Origin: an uncultured Lachnospiraceae bacterium
GTDB taxonomy: Bacteria; Bacillota; Clostridia; Lachnospirales; Lachnospiraceae
Length of the DNA stretch: 6,782 nucleotides
Assembly: GCA_934418055.1 (NCBI GenBank)
Contig: CAKRWX010000134.1
Coordinates: 1 to 6,782 of the forward strand
Direction of reading: 5' to 3'
Made by a program: the position numbers and the translations under genes. The notes beneath the pieces were generated by a model, which saw nothing but the letters and a program-made list of their open reading frames with translations, had not been told where the DNA came from and did no database searches. Each line of letters starts with the position of its first letter. Position 1 is the stretch's first letter. Below are positions 1 through 6,495 of this stretch, one piece after another.

Positions 1-147
1 CTTGCTCATTACGGTGAGCTATTCCGTTTAGGCCGTTGCTGCCTACTCATCATTTCCAGCTGTTTTCCCCCTATTTTCATTTTTCCTGCACACTCTATTT
101 TGGGGGCACATAAAGTAAATTAAAACAGCACGAGGTATTTTCTTCTC
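1..147. other. upstream non-coding stretch, no supported gene
   Basis: This pyrimidine-rich stretch leads up to the DUF4397 gene. A stop at 121-123 closes that gene's frame, and a short frame open from the left edge to 123 has no recognisable protein content. I find no convincing promoter; a TTTTCA/TATTTT pair at 74-79 and 96-101 (16-nt spacing) is too weak to call. Confidence 0.4.
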
Positions 148-1086
148 ATGGCAACCAATTCTTTTGATGATAATGCACCTTCTCTTTCCACCTCCATTCC
201 ATCCGAGAACCACTCCAATGCCCATCTGACGGACACAGACTTCGATCTTACTGCACCTGCTGCTCCGGAAGACGGCGTCCCGGAAAATCTGGAAGGCGGC
301 AGACCGGTTTATCCGGACAATACCAGCTCTGGCAGCAACATCGTTCTATGGCCGCCAGCTTCTTCCAGGCCAACACCATCGATCCCATCCTTCCCAGCGT
401 GCCCGTTCCGTCCAAACTGTTCCAACAGCATGACCCAATTTGGACTGGTGCGTTTCTTAAATGCGTCTGCCAATACCTTCGCAGTCAACATTGAGGTGGA
501 TCAGAACGCTTTTGCCATCAACTCCCGTTTTGGAACTGTTTCTAATTACGAACCGGTCTCCGATGGCTTCCACACCATCACCGTCCGCCGGGCATCGGGC
601 ATCAGCAGCATTCTTCTCCAGCGCTCCTTCCCATTTTCTGCCGAACAGCGCTATACCATGGTGCTGACAGACAATGCTTCTGGCGGTCTTGATATGATCC
701 AAGTTCCAGCCACCGGCTGCAACACTTTCAATTACAATACCGGCTGCTACCGGGTTGCCAATATGTCTTACAGCGGCTCCAGCTACGATGTGATGCTCTA
801 TAACACCCACAGTGTGGTATTCCGTGGGTTAAACTACCAGAGTGTCTCTTCTTATAAACAGGCAGCTGCAGGCTCCTACCAGTTCTACCTGACTAACTCC
901 TCCACCGGATCACTGATGCAGGAGCTGCCGGCCCTGATCATTGGCACAGTAATCTCTGGAAGCTTTATCAATGAACCACTCCTGTCCTATCAGGTGGATA
1001 TCACCGCAGGTAACAAATACACCAGTTATATCATTGGAAATACCTGGAGCAGCAGCGGTCTGCGGCTCATCACGTTAGAGGATTAA
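148..1086 (+). CDS. DUF4397 domain-containing protein with two repeats
   Basis: This 312-residue protein has unknown function. Residues 1-95 are a low-complexity Ser/Thr/Pro/Asn-rich region, acidic in its first 50 residues and ending in a Pro-rich stretch with two cysteines (C85, C91). Two similar beta-rich units follow. The first, about 99-188, begins GLVRFLNASANTFAVNIEVD and continues with FGTVSNYEPVSDGFHTITV. The second, about 201-310, begins YRVANMSYSGSSYDVMLYN and continues with YQSVSSYKQAAAGSYQFYLT. This pattern (chain of small residues, short 'ligand' strand, aromatic-Ser-Tyr turn, Gly-x-Tyr/His strand) matches the DUF4397 family, which is usually extracytoplasmic. No signal peptide, membrane segment or sorting motif is visible, so the location is unclear. 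The ATG at 148 is the first in frame after a stop at 121-123. Its only SD-like sequence, GAGG at 132-135, is 12 nt away, which is rather far. The gene stands alone and converges on the rlmB operon. Coding status is quite sure; the family call comes from sequence pattern only. Confidence 0.85.
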   Translation: MATNSFDDNAPSLSTSIPSENHSNAHLTDTDFDLTAPAAPEDGVPENLEGGRPVYPDNTSSGSNIVLWPPASSRPTPSIPSFPACPFRPNCSNSMTQFGLVRFLNASANTFAVNIEVDQNAFAINSRFGTVSNYEPVSDGFHTITVRRASGISSILLQRSFPFSAEQRYTMVLTDNASGGLDMIQVPATGCNTFNYNTGCYRVANMSYSGSSYDVMLYNTHSVVFRGLNYQSVSSYKQAAAGSYQFYLTNSSTGSLMQELPALIIGTVISGSFINEPLLSYQVDITAGNKYTSYIIGNTWSSSGLRLITLED

Positions 1087-1110
1087 AAAAGAATCCTGCT
1101 TGCAGGATTC
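1085..1110 (-). terminator. second minus-strand terminator (backup for rlmB operon)
   Basis: Read on the minus strand, GAATCCTGC and GCAGGATTC (1102-1110 and 1091-1099) form a perfect 9-bp inverted repeat, with a 2-nt gap that opens to a 4-nt loop in RNA. Six T residues (1090-1085) follow directly, the classic intrinsic terminator layout. It lies about 100 nt past the first rlmB-operon terminator and just beyond the stop codon of the convergent gene. On the plus strand the hairpin is preceded by A residues and followed by TCCGCC, so it is not a good plus-strand terminator. Confidence 0.7.
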
Positions 1111-1181
1111 TCCGCCTGCGGCGGGTCGCAATAGCGACATAATTCCTTTCCGCCGCAGTGCGATCCTCGCGGAGCGTTTTT
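1110..1181 (+). terminator. nested GC-rich hairpin with T-run, possible terminator for the DUF4397 gene
   Basis: Three nested inverted repeats are visible: CTCCGC (1110-1115) with GCGGAG (1169-1174), CTGCGGCGG (1116-1124) with CCGCCGCAG (1150-1158), and GTCGC (1125-1129) with GCGAC (1134-1138). Five T residues follow at 1177-1181. A smaller alternative hairpin, CGATCC/GGAGCG (1161-1166 and 1171-1176, one A-G mismatch), sits directly before the same T-run. Either could end plus-strand transcription from the DUF4397 gene. The long unpaired arm makes this less certain than the minus-strand terminators. It is also part of the larger palindromic cluster at 1085-1253. Confidence 0.45.
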
Positions 1182-1215
1182 GTGTCATAGGACGTAATTT
1201 CCTATGACACAAAAA
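1177..1215. repeat. 16-bp perfect palindrome
   Basis: TTTTTGTGTCATAGGA (1177-1192) is exactly complementary to TCCTATGACACAAAAA (1200-1215), with a 7-nt loop. Neither strand has a T-run just outside it, so by itself it is not an intrinsic terminator. Its outer A/T bases are shared with the neighbouring terminator hairpin (1211-1253), so the two cannot both be fully paired. It may be a module of a repeated intergenic element or a protein-binding palindrome; which of these is not known. Confidence 0.75.
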
Positions 1216-1253
1216 GCCGGAAATCTGCTTTCTAACTACAGATTTCCGGCTTT
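1211..1253 (-). terminator. intrinsic terminator of the rlmB operon
   Basis: A 15-bp perfect stem pairs 1213-1227 with 1239-1253 (core AAGCCGGAAATCTG / CAGATTTCCGGCTT) around an 11-nt loop. Read on the minus strand, the descending arm runs into GGCTTTTTG, giving a U-tract at the right place. It starts about 45 nt beyond the rlmB stop codon. On the plus strand the following sequence is only TTTCTAAC, so any bidirectional activity would be weaker. Confidence 0.85.
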
Positions 1254-1297
1254 CTAACGCCTACATATCTATATAATACCTTGTTGTCCCTGATATA

Positions 1298-2065
1298 TCA
1301 TTTCATTCTCTGTCTCACGATCTCATAAGCCAGCACACCTGCTGCCACCGACGCATTCAGGGAGTCAATATCTCCCTTCATCGGAATGGAAGCGACCATA
1401 TCACAATGCTCTTTTACCAGCTTGCTGACACCATCCCCTTCATTGCCGATCACCAGACCGATCGGACCGGTCAGATTCAGGCGGTACATGGTCTCGCCAC
1501 CCATATCGGCACAGACGAACCACAGCCCCTCTTTCTTCAGCTCCTCCATCACGGTATTTAAGTTGGTCACTTTCGCAACCGGCGTATAATTTAACGCACC
1601 GGCGGAAGTTCTTGCCACTGTTGCAGTCAATCCAACCGCCCGGCGTTTCGGAATGATCACGCCGTGGGCACCTGCCAGATTCGCAGTACGGATGATCGCG
1701 CCCAGATTATGAGGATCCTCAATGCCATCTAATAAGAAGATAAACGGCGGCTCCCCTTTCTTTCTGGCATTCTCCAGGATATCTTCCACGGTTGCGTACT
1801 CATACGCAGAAGCCTGGGCGATCACACCCTGGTGGTGTCCGGTCGCAGAAAGCTGGTCCAGACGTTCTTTTGCTACAAAATTAATGATCGTATCGTGTTT
1901 TCTCGCCTCGCGGACAATGGTCTGCACCGGGCCGTCCTTGCAGCCGTCCAGCACGTATAATTTATCAATCGTCTTACCAGAGCGGAACGCCTCTAAGACT
2001 GCATTTCTGCCCTCTACCAGAGTTCCGTTCTCCTGCACAGCGTCCTGTGTCATTTCTTCTTTCAT
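1298..2065 (-). CDS. rlmB: 23S rRNA (guanosine-2'-O-)-methyltransferase, TrmH/SpoU family (RlmB-like)
   Basis: A SPOUT-fold, SAM-dependent 2'-O-ribose methyltransferase of 255 residues, the usual length for the family. An N-terminal substrate-binding domain (about 15-90) includes VEGRNAVLEAF and the GHHQGVIA turn. The catalytic domain (about 105-255) carries all three SpoU motifs: motif 1 NLGAIIRTA (120-128; N120 and R126), motif 2 LVIGNEGDGV (204-213; E209) and motif 3 IPMKGDIDSLNASVA (227-241; N237). E. coli RlmB methylates G2251 of 23S rRNA; the target here is inferred, and some relatives modify other rRNA positions. The start codon overlaps the mrnC stop (ATGA), which suggests translational coupling. 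The nearest good SD, AGGAG at 2083-2079, is 13 nt upstream. A second Met at residue 5 is possible but has a weaker SD. It is the last gene of the operon. Confidence 0.92.
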   Translation of the reverse strand: MKEEMTQDAVQENGTLVEGRNAVLEAFRSGKTIDKLYVLDGCKDGPVQTIVREARKHDTIINFVAKERLDQLSATGHHQGVIAQASAYEYATVEDILENARKKGEPPFIFLLDGIEDPHNLGAIIRTANLAGAHGVIIPKRRAVGLTATVARTSAGALNYTPVAKVTNLNTVMEELKKEGLWFVCADMGGETMYRLNLTGPIGLVIGNEGDGVSKLVKEHCDMVASIPMKGDIDSLNASVAAGVLAYEIVRQRMK

Positions 2066-2580
2066 TCTGTCTCAAACTCTCCTATTTTCTCTAATCCATA
2101 GCCTGCCAGCTCTACCAGCCGGTCAAACTGCTCTGTCAGATACAGATAGCCCATCAGCGCCTCAAATCCGGTAGCCATACGATAATCGATCATAGTCGCG
2201 TGCTTGGCCATGGTCACGGATTTGGCATTTCTTCCTCTTTTATAAGCGGCGTGCTCTAACGGCGTCAGCTCCGGCTCCAGGATCTTGATCAGCTCCGCCT
2301 GGGTCTGGGCTTTTACCAGACTGGCACTTTTTTTGTGCATCTTGTTGACCTGCATACTGCCATGACTGACCACATGGGTGCGGATCATCAGCTCATAGAC
2401 TGCATCCCCAATATAAGCAAGGGCCAGCGGGGAATAATTGGCGATATCGATCTTTTCCAGTCTCAGAGCCTGCTTGCAGTGAACCAGAAAATCCATGGGA
2501 GCCTGCTGTTCCTGTTCCATGGCATTTTCCATCTCGCCGCATGGCTGCTCCTGCTCCAGATTCTTTACGCTCTCTTCCAT
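2062..2580 (-). CDS. mrnC: Mini-ribonuclease III
   Basis: A compact RNase III-like nuclease without a dsRNA-binding domain. In Bacillus the enzyme trims 23S rRNA precursor ends. The 172-residue product has the expected catalytic core: [18 protein letters not shown] (50-67) holds the metal-binding Asp59 and Glu63, and [12 protein letters not shown] (137-148) holds the second acidic site, Glu140. The helix around [17 protein letters not shown] also fits the family. About the first 30 residues are a Gln/Glu/Met-rich extension with no family counterpart that I recall; Mini-III proteins are usually near 130-145 residues. The long start is nevertheless supported by AGAAGG at 2592-2587, 6 nt before the ATG. 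Internal Met residues at 17, 21 and 29 are alternatives. The gene starts inside the last 16 nt of cysS and overlaps rlmB by 4 nt, so translation is probably coupled. Confidence 0.92.
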   Translation of the reverse strand: MEESVKNLEQEQPCGEMENAMEQEQQAPMDFLVHCKQALRLEKIDIANYSPLALAYIGDAVYELMIRTHVVSHGSMQVNKMHKKSASLVKAQTQAELIKILEPELTPLEHAAYKRGRNAKSVTMAKHATMIDYRMATGFEALMGYLYLTEQFDRLVELAGYGLEKIGEFETE

Positions 2581-3974
2581 TTTACACCTTCTCTGGTATC
2601 TTCCAGGATAATGCCCATGTCGGATAATCTGCCACGGATCTCATCTGCAAGAGCGAAATTTTTCTCTTTTCTCGCCTGCTGGCGTGCCTGGATCAGAGCC
2701 TCGATCTCCTCATCTAAGACCTCTTCCTTCTTCTCCGTGATGATGCCCAGAACATCGCACAGCTTCTCGATGGTTTCTTTTAAGTAAGTCACATATTCCT
2801 TGCTGGCTGTCTCATTGGCAGTGGAGTTGCTGAGTCTTACCAGTTCGAAAATAGCGGTGATGGCGTCAGCAGTGTTAAAGTCGTCCTCCATGGCCGCCTC
2901 AAACTTCTGGATCTGATTCTTAGCCTCTGCTACCTTTGCCTCTTCTTCCTGGCTCATGCCTTTGGCTTCCACCTTCTTCTCCAGATCACATAATTTTTCA
3001 ACACCATTTAAAATACGATCCAGACCATTCTTGGATGCCTGCATCAGATCTGCACTGAAGTTTAACGGTCCTCTGTAGTGGGCGCTCAACATGAAGAAAC
3101 GCAGCACCTGCGGATCATATTTTTCTGTGATCTCACGAACGGTGAAGAAATTGCCCAGGGATTTGGACATTTTCACATTGTCAATATTTAAGAAGCCATT
3201 GTGCATCCAGTAGTTTGCAAATGTCTTATCGTTGGCACACTCGGACTGGGCGATCTCATTCTCATGATGAGGGAAAATCAGGTCCTCGCCACCTGCATGG
3301 ATATCGATCTGGTCACCTAAATAACGCTTGGACATGACAGAACACTCAATATGCCAGCCTGGACGGCCCTTGCACCATGGAGACTCCCAGTATGGCTCTC
3401 CTTCTTTTTTCGGTTTCCACAGAACGAAATCATTCGGGTCTTCCTTGCCTTCCTCACCAGTGACCTTGATCTCACGGAAACCAGACTGTAACTCGTCAAT
3501 ATTCTTATGGGATAATTTACCATATTCCTTAAAGGATTTTGTACGGAAATAAACAGTTCCATCCTCTGCCACATAGGCATGTCCCTTGTCAATCAGCGTC
3601 TGGATCATATCCAGCATGCCGCCAATCTCTTTGGTTGCCTGTGGATGGGTGGTGGCCGGTTTTACATTCAGCGCCGCCATGTCCTTCTTGCACTCTGCGA
3701 TGTAGCGCTCAGAGATCACGGACGGATCGACACCCTCCTCATTGGCTTTCTTGATGATCTTATCATCCACATCTGTAAAATTGGATACATAGTTGACCTC
3801 ATAACCCTTGTACTCAAAATATCTCCGGACGGTGTCAAAAATGATCATCGGTCTTGCATTGCCGATATGGATAAAATTATAAACAGTAGGGCCGCAGACA
3901 TACATCTTCACTTTGCCCGGCTCTAACGGAACGAATTCTTCTTTTCTTCTGGTCAGTGTATTAAAAATCTTCAT
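2565..3974 (-). CDS. cysS: cysteinyl-tRNA synthetase
   Basis: A class I aminoacyl-tRNA synthetase that charges tRNA-Cys with cysteine in the cytoplasm. From the chosen start it has 469 residues, normal for CysS. Visible motifs are MYVCGPTVY (24-32) with the zinc ligand C27, the HIGH signature HIGN (36-39), further zinc ligands in HIEC (C211) and PHHENE (H236, E240), and the KMSKS loop (268-272). The anticodon-binding helical region follows, with [13 protein letters not shown] near the C-terminus. An upstream in-frame ATG at 4016 would add 14 residues, but it lacks an SD and overlaps ispF. The ATG at 3974 has AAGGGG at 3986-3981, 6 nt away, and gives the family N-terminus MKIFNTLT. It lies 14 nt after ispF and overlaps mrnC by 16 nt. 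No T-box is seen, as expected for an internal operon gene. Confidence 0.97.
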   Translation of the reverse strand: MKIFNTLTRRKEEFVPLEPGKVKMYVCGPTVYNFIHIGNARPMIIFDTVRRYFEYKGYEVNYVSNFTDVDDKIIKKANEEGVDPSVISERYIAECKKDMAALNVKPATTHPQATKEIGGMLDMIQTLIDKGHAYVAEDGTVYFRTKSFKEYGKLSHKNIDELQSGFREIKVTGEEGKEDPNDFVLWKPKKEGEPYWESPWCKGRPGWHIECSVMSKRYLGDQIDIHAGGEDLIFPHHENEIAQSECANDKTFANYWMHNGFLNIDNVKMSKSLGNFFTVREITEKYDPQVLRFFMLSAHYRGPLNFSADLMQASKNGLDRILNGVEKLCDLEKKVEAKGMSQEEEAKVAEAKNQIQKFEAAMEDDFNTADAITAIFELVRLSNSTANETASKEYVTYLKETIEKLCDVLGIITEKKEEVLDEEIEALIQARQQARKEKNFALADEIRGRLSDMGIILEDTREGVKWKRA

Positions 3975-3980
3975 AATCTT

Positions 3981-3986
3981 CCCCTT
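3981..3986 (-). promoter_or_regulatory. ribosome binding site that sets the cysS start
   Basis: On the minus strand AAGGGG lies 6 nt before the ATG at 3974, in the 14-nt gap after the ispF stop codon (TAG, 3991-3989). The longer in-frame start at 4016 has no such site, so this decides the start. Confidence 0.75.
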
Positions 3987-3988
3987 CT

Positions 3989-4534
3989 CTATTTTTGCCC
4001 GGCGCAGCCCTGACATCCAGAGCAGCCCTGTGGCTTCATTCTGTCATCATAGCAATAATCCTCTACCGATGTCAATAAGGTAATTGCCTGAGAAGAAATT
4101 CCCTCTCCGGTTCCCGTAAATCCAAGCCCCTCTTCCGTGGTGGCTTTCACACTGACACGGTCCACCGGAAGCTTTAACGCATGGGCGATATTCTCCGCCA
4201 TCTGTGGACGGTAGGCCGCCAGTTTCGGTCGCTGGGCAATGATGGTAGCGTCAATATTCTCGATCACGTATCCCTTCTCTTCCAGCAGCTTTCCTACCGC
4301 TTCCAGCAGCTTGATACTGGAAATGCCTTTATACGCAGGATCTGTATCCGGAAAATGCTGTCCGATATCGCCAAGTGCCGCCGCACCCAGCAGCGCATCC
4401 ATCACCGCATGAACCAGCACATCTGCATCTGAATGTCCCAAAAGTCCTTTTTCATAAGGAACCGTAACGCCCCCCAGGATCAGATCCCGCCCTTCCACCA
4501 GGCGGTGTACATCATATCCCTGTCCAATTCGCAT
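3989..4534 (-). CDS. ispF: 2-C-methyl-D-erythritol 2,4-cyclodiphosphate synthase with a Cys-rich C-terminal tail
   Basis: IspF cyclises CDP-ME 2-phosphate to ME-cyclodiphosphate in the non-mevalonate isoprenoid pathway and works as a cytoplasmic homotrimer. The metal ligands D8 and H10 (GYDVHR) and H42 (in [11 protein letters not shown]) are at the canonical positions. HSDADV (34-39), [12 protein letters not shown] (56-66 region) and the nucleotide-site motif [18 protein letters not shown] (130-147) are all present. The catalytic domain ends at about residue 158. Some 23 extra residues follow, containing C161 and a CxxCxxC cluster (C171, C174, C177), which is unusual for a family of about 157-160 residues. 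The start at 4534 has GAGGA at 4546-4542, about 8 nt upstream. It lies 63 nt after the lipid kinase gene, without an obvious terminator, and 14 nt before cysS. ispD is not in the window. Confidence 0.96.
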   Translation of the reverse strand: MRIGQGYDVHRLVEGRDLILGGVTVPYEKGLLGHSDADVLVHAVMDALLGAAALGDIGQHFPDTDPAYKGISSIKLLEAVGKLLEEKGYVIENIDATIIAQRPKLAAYRPQMAENIAHALKLPVDRVSVKATTEEGLGFTGTGEGISSQAITLLTSVEDYCYDDRMKPQGCSGCQGCAGQK

Positions 4535-4597
4535 GTTCCATTCCTCTCTTTTTCTTCTATTATCATGATGTTTGAGTCTTATCCGACAGTCTCCGCC

Positions 4598-5524
4598 TTA
4601 CACGATCATACGGAGCTTCTGCGGTATGCACCGCACATGGATATCCTTCTGACACAGACAATCCTCTCCGTCCGCATGGACTGCCATAGGCTGATCCATA
4701 TGAATTTCCACTTCCTGACAGGTATAACATCGGATCCGATTCTTTTTCTTCTTGGTCATGCCAAACAATGCGCTGATCAAAAGCTTTAGTACCCGCAGGC
4801 GGCTGGCGCTATGGATCACACAGACATTTAATCTGCCGTCTCCAGGATCTGCCCCCGGCGCAAACCGGAAACCTCCGCCCTCATATGGATGATTATGGAC
4901 TGCCACAAAATAAATATGGTTAAATTCTACCTTCTGCGCGCCATCCAGCACCAGATATCCCTTCACCGGTCTGGTAAATAAAATCCGTTTGGCTCCCACC
5001 AGCATATAACTGAGTTTGCCCAGCCCCACCTTGCTTAATCCCCGCTTCGTCTTGGAATGCAGAATATCCTGGCACACCATAGCATCCATACCAATTCCGG
5101 TACTGACCATAAAACGGCGGTGGGTCAGATGATCCCCATAGGAGAGCACGCCATAGTCCAATAATTTATGATATTTAGGATTCATGATCTTCTTCAGACA
5201 GCGGGACGGGCTCTTAGGAAGCCGCAAACTCCTGGCAAGATCATTTCCCGATCCTGTTGGAATGTATCCCAGCGTCACCGGACCACAAAAAGAAATGCCG
5301 TCCAGCACTTCGCTGACGGTTCCATCCCCACCTACAGCAATCAGAATTCTGGGTTCTCTCTGGTGTTCTGTCAGGTCACAGGCCAGCCTCCTGGCATCTC
5401 CTGTTTTCTCTGTCACAAATGCTTCATACGGTACCCCCAGGTGCTTAAGCTGTTTCTCCAGCTTTCGCCATATCCTCTCTCCCCGTCCACCGCTGGCATT
5501 CGGGTTCACGATAAAACTATACAT
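4598..5524 (-). CDS. diacylglycerol kinase-family lipid kinase (YegS/DgkB-like)
   Basis: A soluble ATP-dependent lipid kinase of the DAGK catalytic superfamily. Such enzymes phosphorylate diacylglycerol or related lipids at the membrane; the exact substrate cannot be read from the sequence. The 308-residue protein begins MYSFIVNPNASGGRG, which contains the NPxxG nucleotide-site motif. The glycine-rich GGDGTVSEVLDGI (65-77) and PTGSGNDLARSL (89-100) are both diagnostic. The C-terminal beta domain has GGGFRFAPGADPGDGRLNV (216-233 region) and the conserved HADGE (283-287). The open frame extends 30 codons further upstream, but that part covers a strong promoter. The ATG at 5524 with AGGAGG 6 nt upstream is therefore the start. 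It is probably the first gene of the operon with ispF, cysS, mrnC and rlmB. B. subtilis DgkB and members annotated BmrU or YegS are the closest named types; I do not assign a symbol. Confidence 0.92.
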   Translation of the reverse strand: MYSFIVNPNASGGRGERIWRKLEKQLKHLGVPYEAFVTEKTGDARRLACDLTEHQREPRILIAVGGDGTVSEVLDGISFCGPVTLGYIPTGSGNDLARSLRLPKSPSRCLKKIMNPKYHKLLDYGVLSYGDHLTHRRFMVSTGIGMDAMVCQDILHSKTKRGLSKVGLGKLSYMLVGAKRILFTRPVKGYLVLDGAQKVEFNHIYFVAVHNHPYEGGGFRFAPGADPGDGRLNVCVIHSASRLRVLKLLISALFGMTKKKKNRIRCYTCQEVEIHMDQPMAVHADGEDCLCQKDIHVRCIPQKLRMIV

Positions 5525-5530
5525 GGCAAG

Positions 5531-5536
5531 CCTCCT
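5531..5536 (-). promoter_or_regulatory. consensus ribosome binding site of the lipid kinase gene
   Basis: AGGAGG on the minus strand lies 6 nt before the ATG at 5524. It fixes this start over the longer open frame, which reaches 5614. Confidence 0.85.
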
Positions 5537-5552
5537 GTCTTTTGTTCCCTTT

Positions 5553-5581
5553 AGTATATCATAAAATAATACCAGAGTCAA
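5553..5581 (-). promoter_or_regulatory. sigma-A-type promoter of the lipid kinase-ispF-cysS-mrnC-rlmB operon
   Basis: On the minus strand TTGACT (5581-5576) and TATACT (5558-5553) are separated by exactly 17 nt, with a TGA just before the -10 that gives an extended -10 (TGATATACT). Both boxes are one base from consensus. Transcription would start near 5546, about 20 nt before the ATG, leaving room for the AGGAGG site and little else. The -35 box overlaps one arm of an inverted repeat (5569-5580). Confidence 0.8.
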
Positions 5582-5642
5582 AAGAACTAGATGCCAATGC
5601 GGGCTTACCCACAAAGGTTTTTTATCCTCATGACCCTGGTAT
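5569..5642 (-). repeat. 12-bp inverted repeat around the kinase promoter -35 region
   Basis: The plus-strand sequences ATACCAGAGTCA (5569-5580) and TGACCCTGGTAT (5631-5642) are complementary at 11 of 12 positions. In minus-strand RNA the twelfth pair is a G-U wobble, so a full stem can form around a 50-nt loop that holds a small GGGTAAGCCC hairpin. It starts 8 nt beyond the yitT stop and is followed by the A/U-rich TATTTTATG. It could be an imperfect yitT terminator, an operator at the kinase promoter, or chance. No stronger terminator for yitT is visible. Confidence 0.4.
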
Positions 5643-5649
5643 CACATTT

Positions 5650-6486
5650 TTAAGGCTTCGGGCGATAAATAATCTCATTTACCGTATAAACAGTGATAAA
5701 TGCCTCCCTGTCCGTTTTCATCAGGTAACTCATCAATTTGCTGTACTCATGCTTGTCCACGATGGTAATGATCTCCCGGTGAGGCTGAAAATCATAAGCC
5801 CCGATGGCCTCATAGATGGTCGCTCCGCTATGCAGCTCCTTGATGATAAAATTCCGGATCTCTTCTTCCTTTTTGGACAGAATGCAGACCCTCCGTTTCA
5901 CTTTGGCACCAAAAATGAAATGATCCAGCACCAGTCCATTGAGATACGTGCCCAGCACACTGAGCACCACGATCTTCTTATCGTACACCAGAGCCGATGA
6001 CAACGCCACACACATACCGGACAGAGCCATGGCCTTTCCCAGATCCATACGCAGGTACTTATTCATCAGCTTCGCCACGATATCCAGTCCACCCGAAGAG
6101 GCGTTGCAGTTAAATAAAATCGAAAGCCCGATGCTGACCACAAACACATAACAGAGCATATCCAGGAACGGATCTCCTGTCATGGAACTGTTATTAGGAA
6201 ATAATTTCTCCAGAATTCCGATTACCACCGGCAGTAAGAACGACGTATATACCGTTTTTCCACCAAATTCCCTGCCGATAAACAAAAATCCCACGATCAG
6301 CAGTGCCACATTCAAGATCATAGTGATCGCTGAGATCGGCAGGGGAATGAAATTTTCCAACACCACTGCCAGACCGGAGATGCTGCCCACGGACACATGG
6401 CTTGGCACCAGGAAGAAAAACACTGCTGCCGCCACGATGGCAGTACCGCCTGTCATGACCAGAAAATCTTTTACCTGTTCTTTCAT
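5650..6486 (-). CDS. YitT family membrane protein (YitT_membrane + DUF2179)
   Basis: A predicted inner-membrane protein of about 278 residues and unknown function. In the numbering of the longer frame (residue 9 is the chosen Met), hydrophobic segments are near 16-36, 42-54, 58-79, 87-104, 118-134, 155-175 and 178-197. The family pattern VPSHVSVGSISGLAVVL lies at 35-51, and LFNCNASSGGLDIVAKLMNK, typical of YitT proteins, at 132-151. A soluble C-terminal DUF2179 domain (about 205-283) includes RRVCILSKKEEEI, ATIYEAIGAYDF and EIITIVDKHEYSKL. The frame also has ATGs at 6510 and 6492. GAGG at 6499-6496 lies 9 nt before the ATG at 6486 but only 3 nt before 6492, while 6510 lacks an SD, so 6486 is preferred. 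The gene has its own promoter and lies 125 nt before the lipid kinase gene. Confidence 0.92.
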   Translation of the reverse strand: MKEQVKDFLVMTGGTAIVAAAVFFFLVPSHVSVGSISGLAVVLENFIPLPISAITMILNVALLIVGFLFIGREFGGKTVYTSFLLPVVIGILEKLFPNNSSMTGDPFLDMLCYVFVVSIGLSILFNCNASSGGLDIVAKLMNKYLRMDLGKAMALSGMCVALSSALVYDKKIVVLSVLGTYLNGLVLDHFIFGAKVKRRVCILSKKEEEIRNFIIKELHSGATIYEAIGAYDFQPHREIITIVDKHEYSKLMSYLMKTDREAFITVYTVNEIIYRPKP

Positions 6487-6495
6487 AACCATTTT

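Noticed and set aside
15..26. A 12-nt match (TGAGCTATTCCG) between the left edge and the 5' part of the tRNA-Met at 6767-6778, suggesting an attachment site or tRNA remnant.
   Set aside because: Only 12 nt match and the flanks differ completely. Integrase attachment sites usually use the 3' half of a tRNA, and no integrase or island gene lies between the two.
9..80. A minus-strand 23-residue ORF near the left edge with AGGA just upstream.
   Set aside because: The spacing is only about 3 nt, there is no recognisable content, and such short frames occur by chance.
1..123. A plus-strand frame open from the left edge to a stop at 121-123, as a possible 3' end of a neighbouring gene.
   Set aside because: Forty codons rich in Phe, Ile, Cys and Pro from a pyrimidine-rich stretch show no family signature. 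Too short to support.
1075..1140. A minus-strand 21-residue ORF with an AAAGGA site, running through the palindromic region.
   Set aside because: It lies wholly within stems and the terminator T-run and ends inside the convergent gene. It is best seen as a by-product of the repeat.
3975..4016. A longer cysS start adding 14 residues.
   Set aside because: It has no SD and overlaps ispF. The internal ATG has a good SD and gives the standard CysS N-terminus.
5168..5564. Long plus-strand open frames opposite the lipid kinase, and similar ones opposite cysS and ispF.
   Set aside because: They are antisense shadows of genes with complete family motifs. They lack their own SD sites and recognisable domains.
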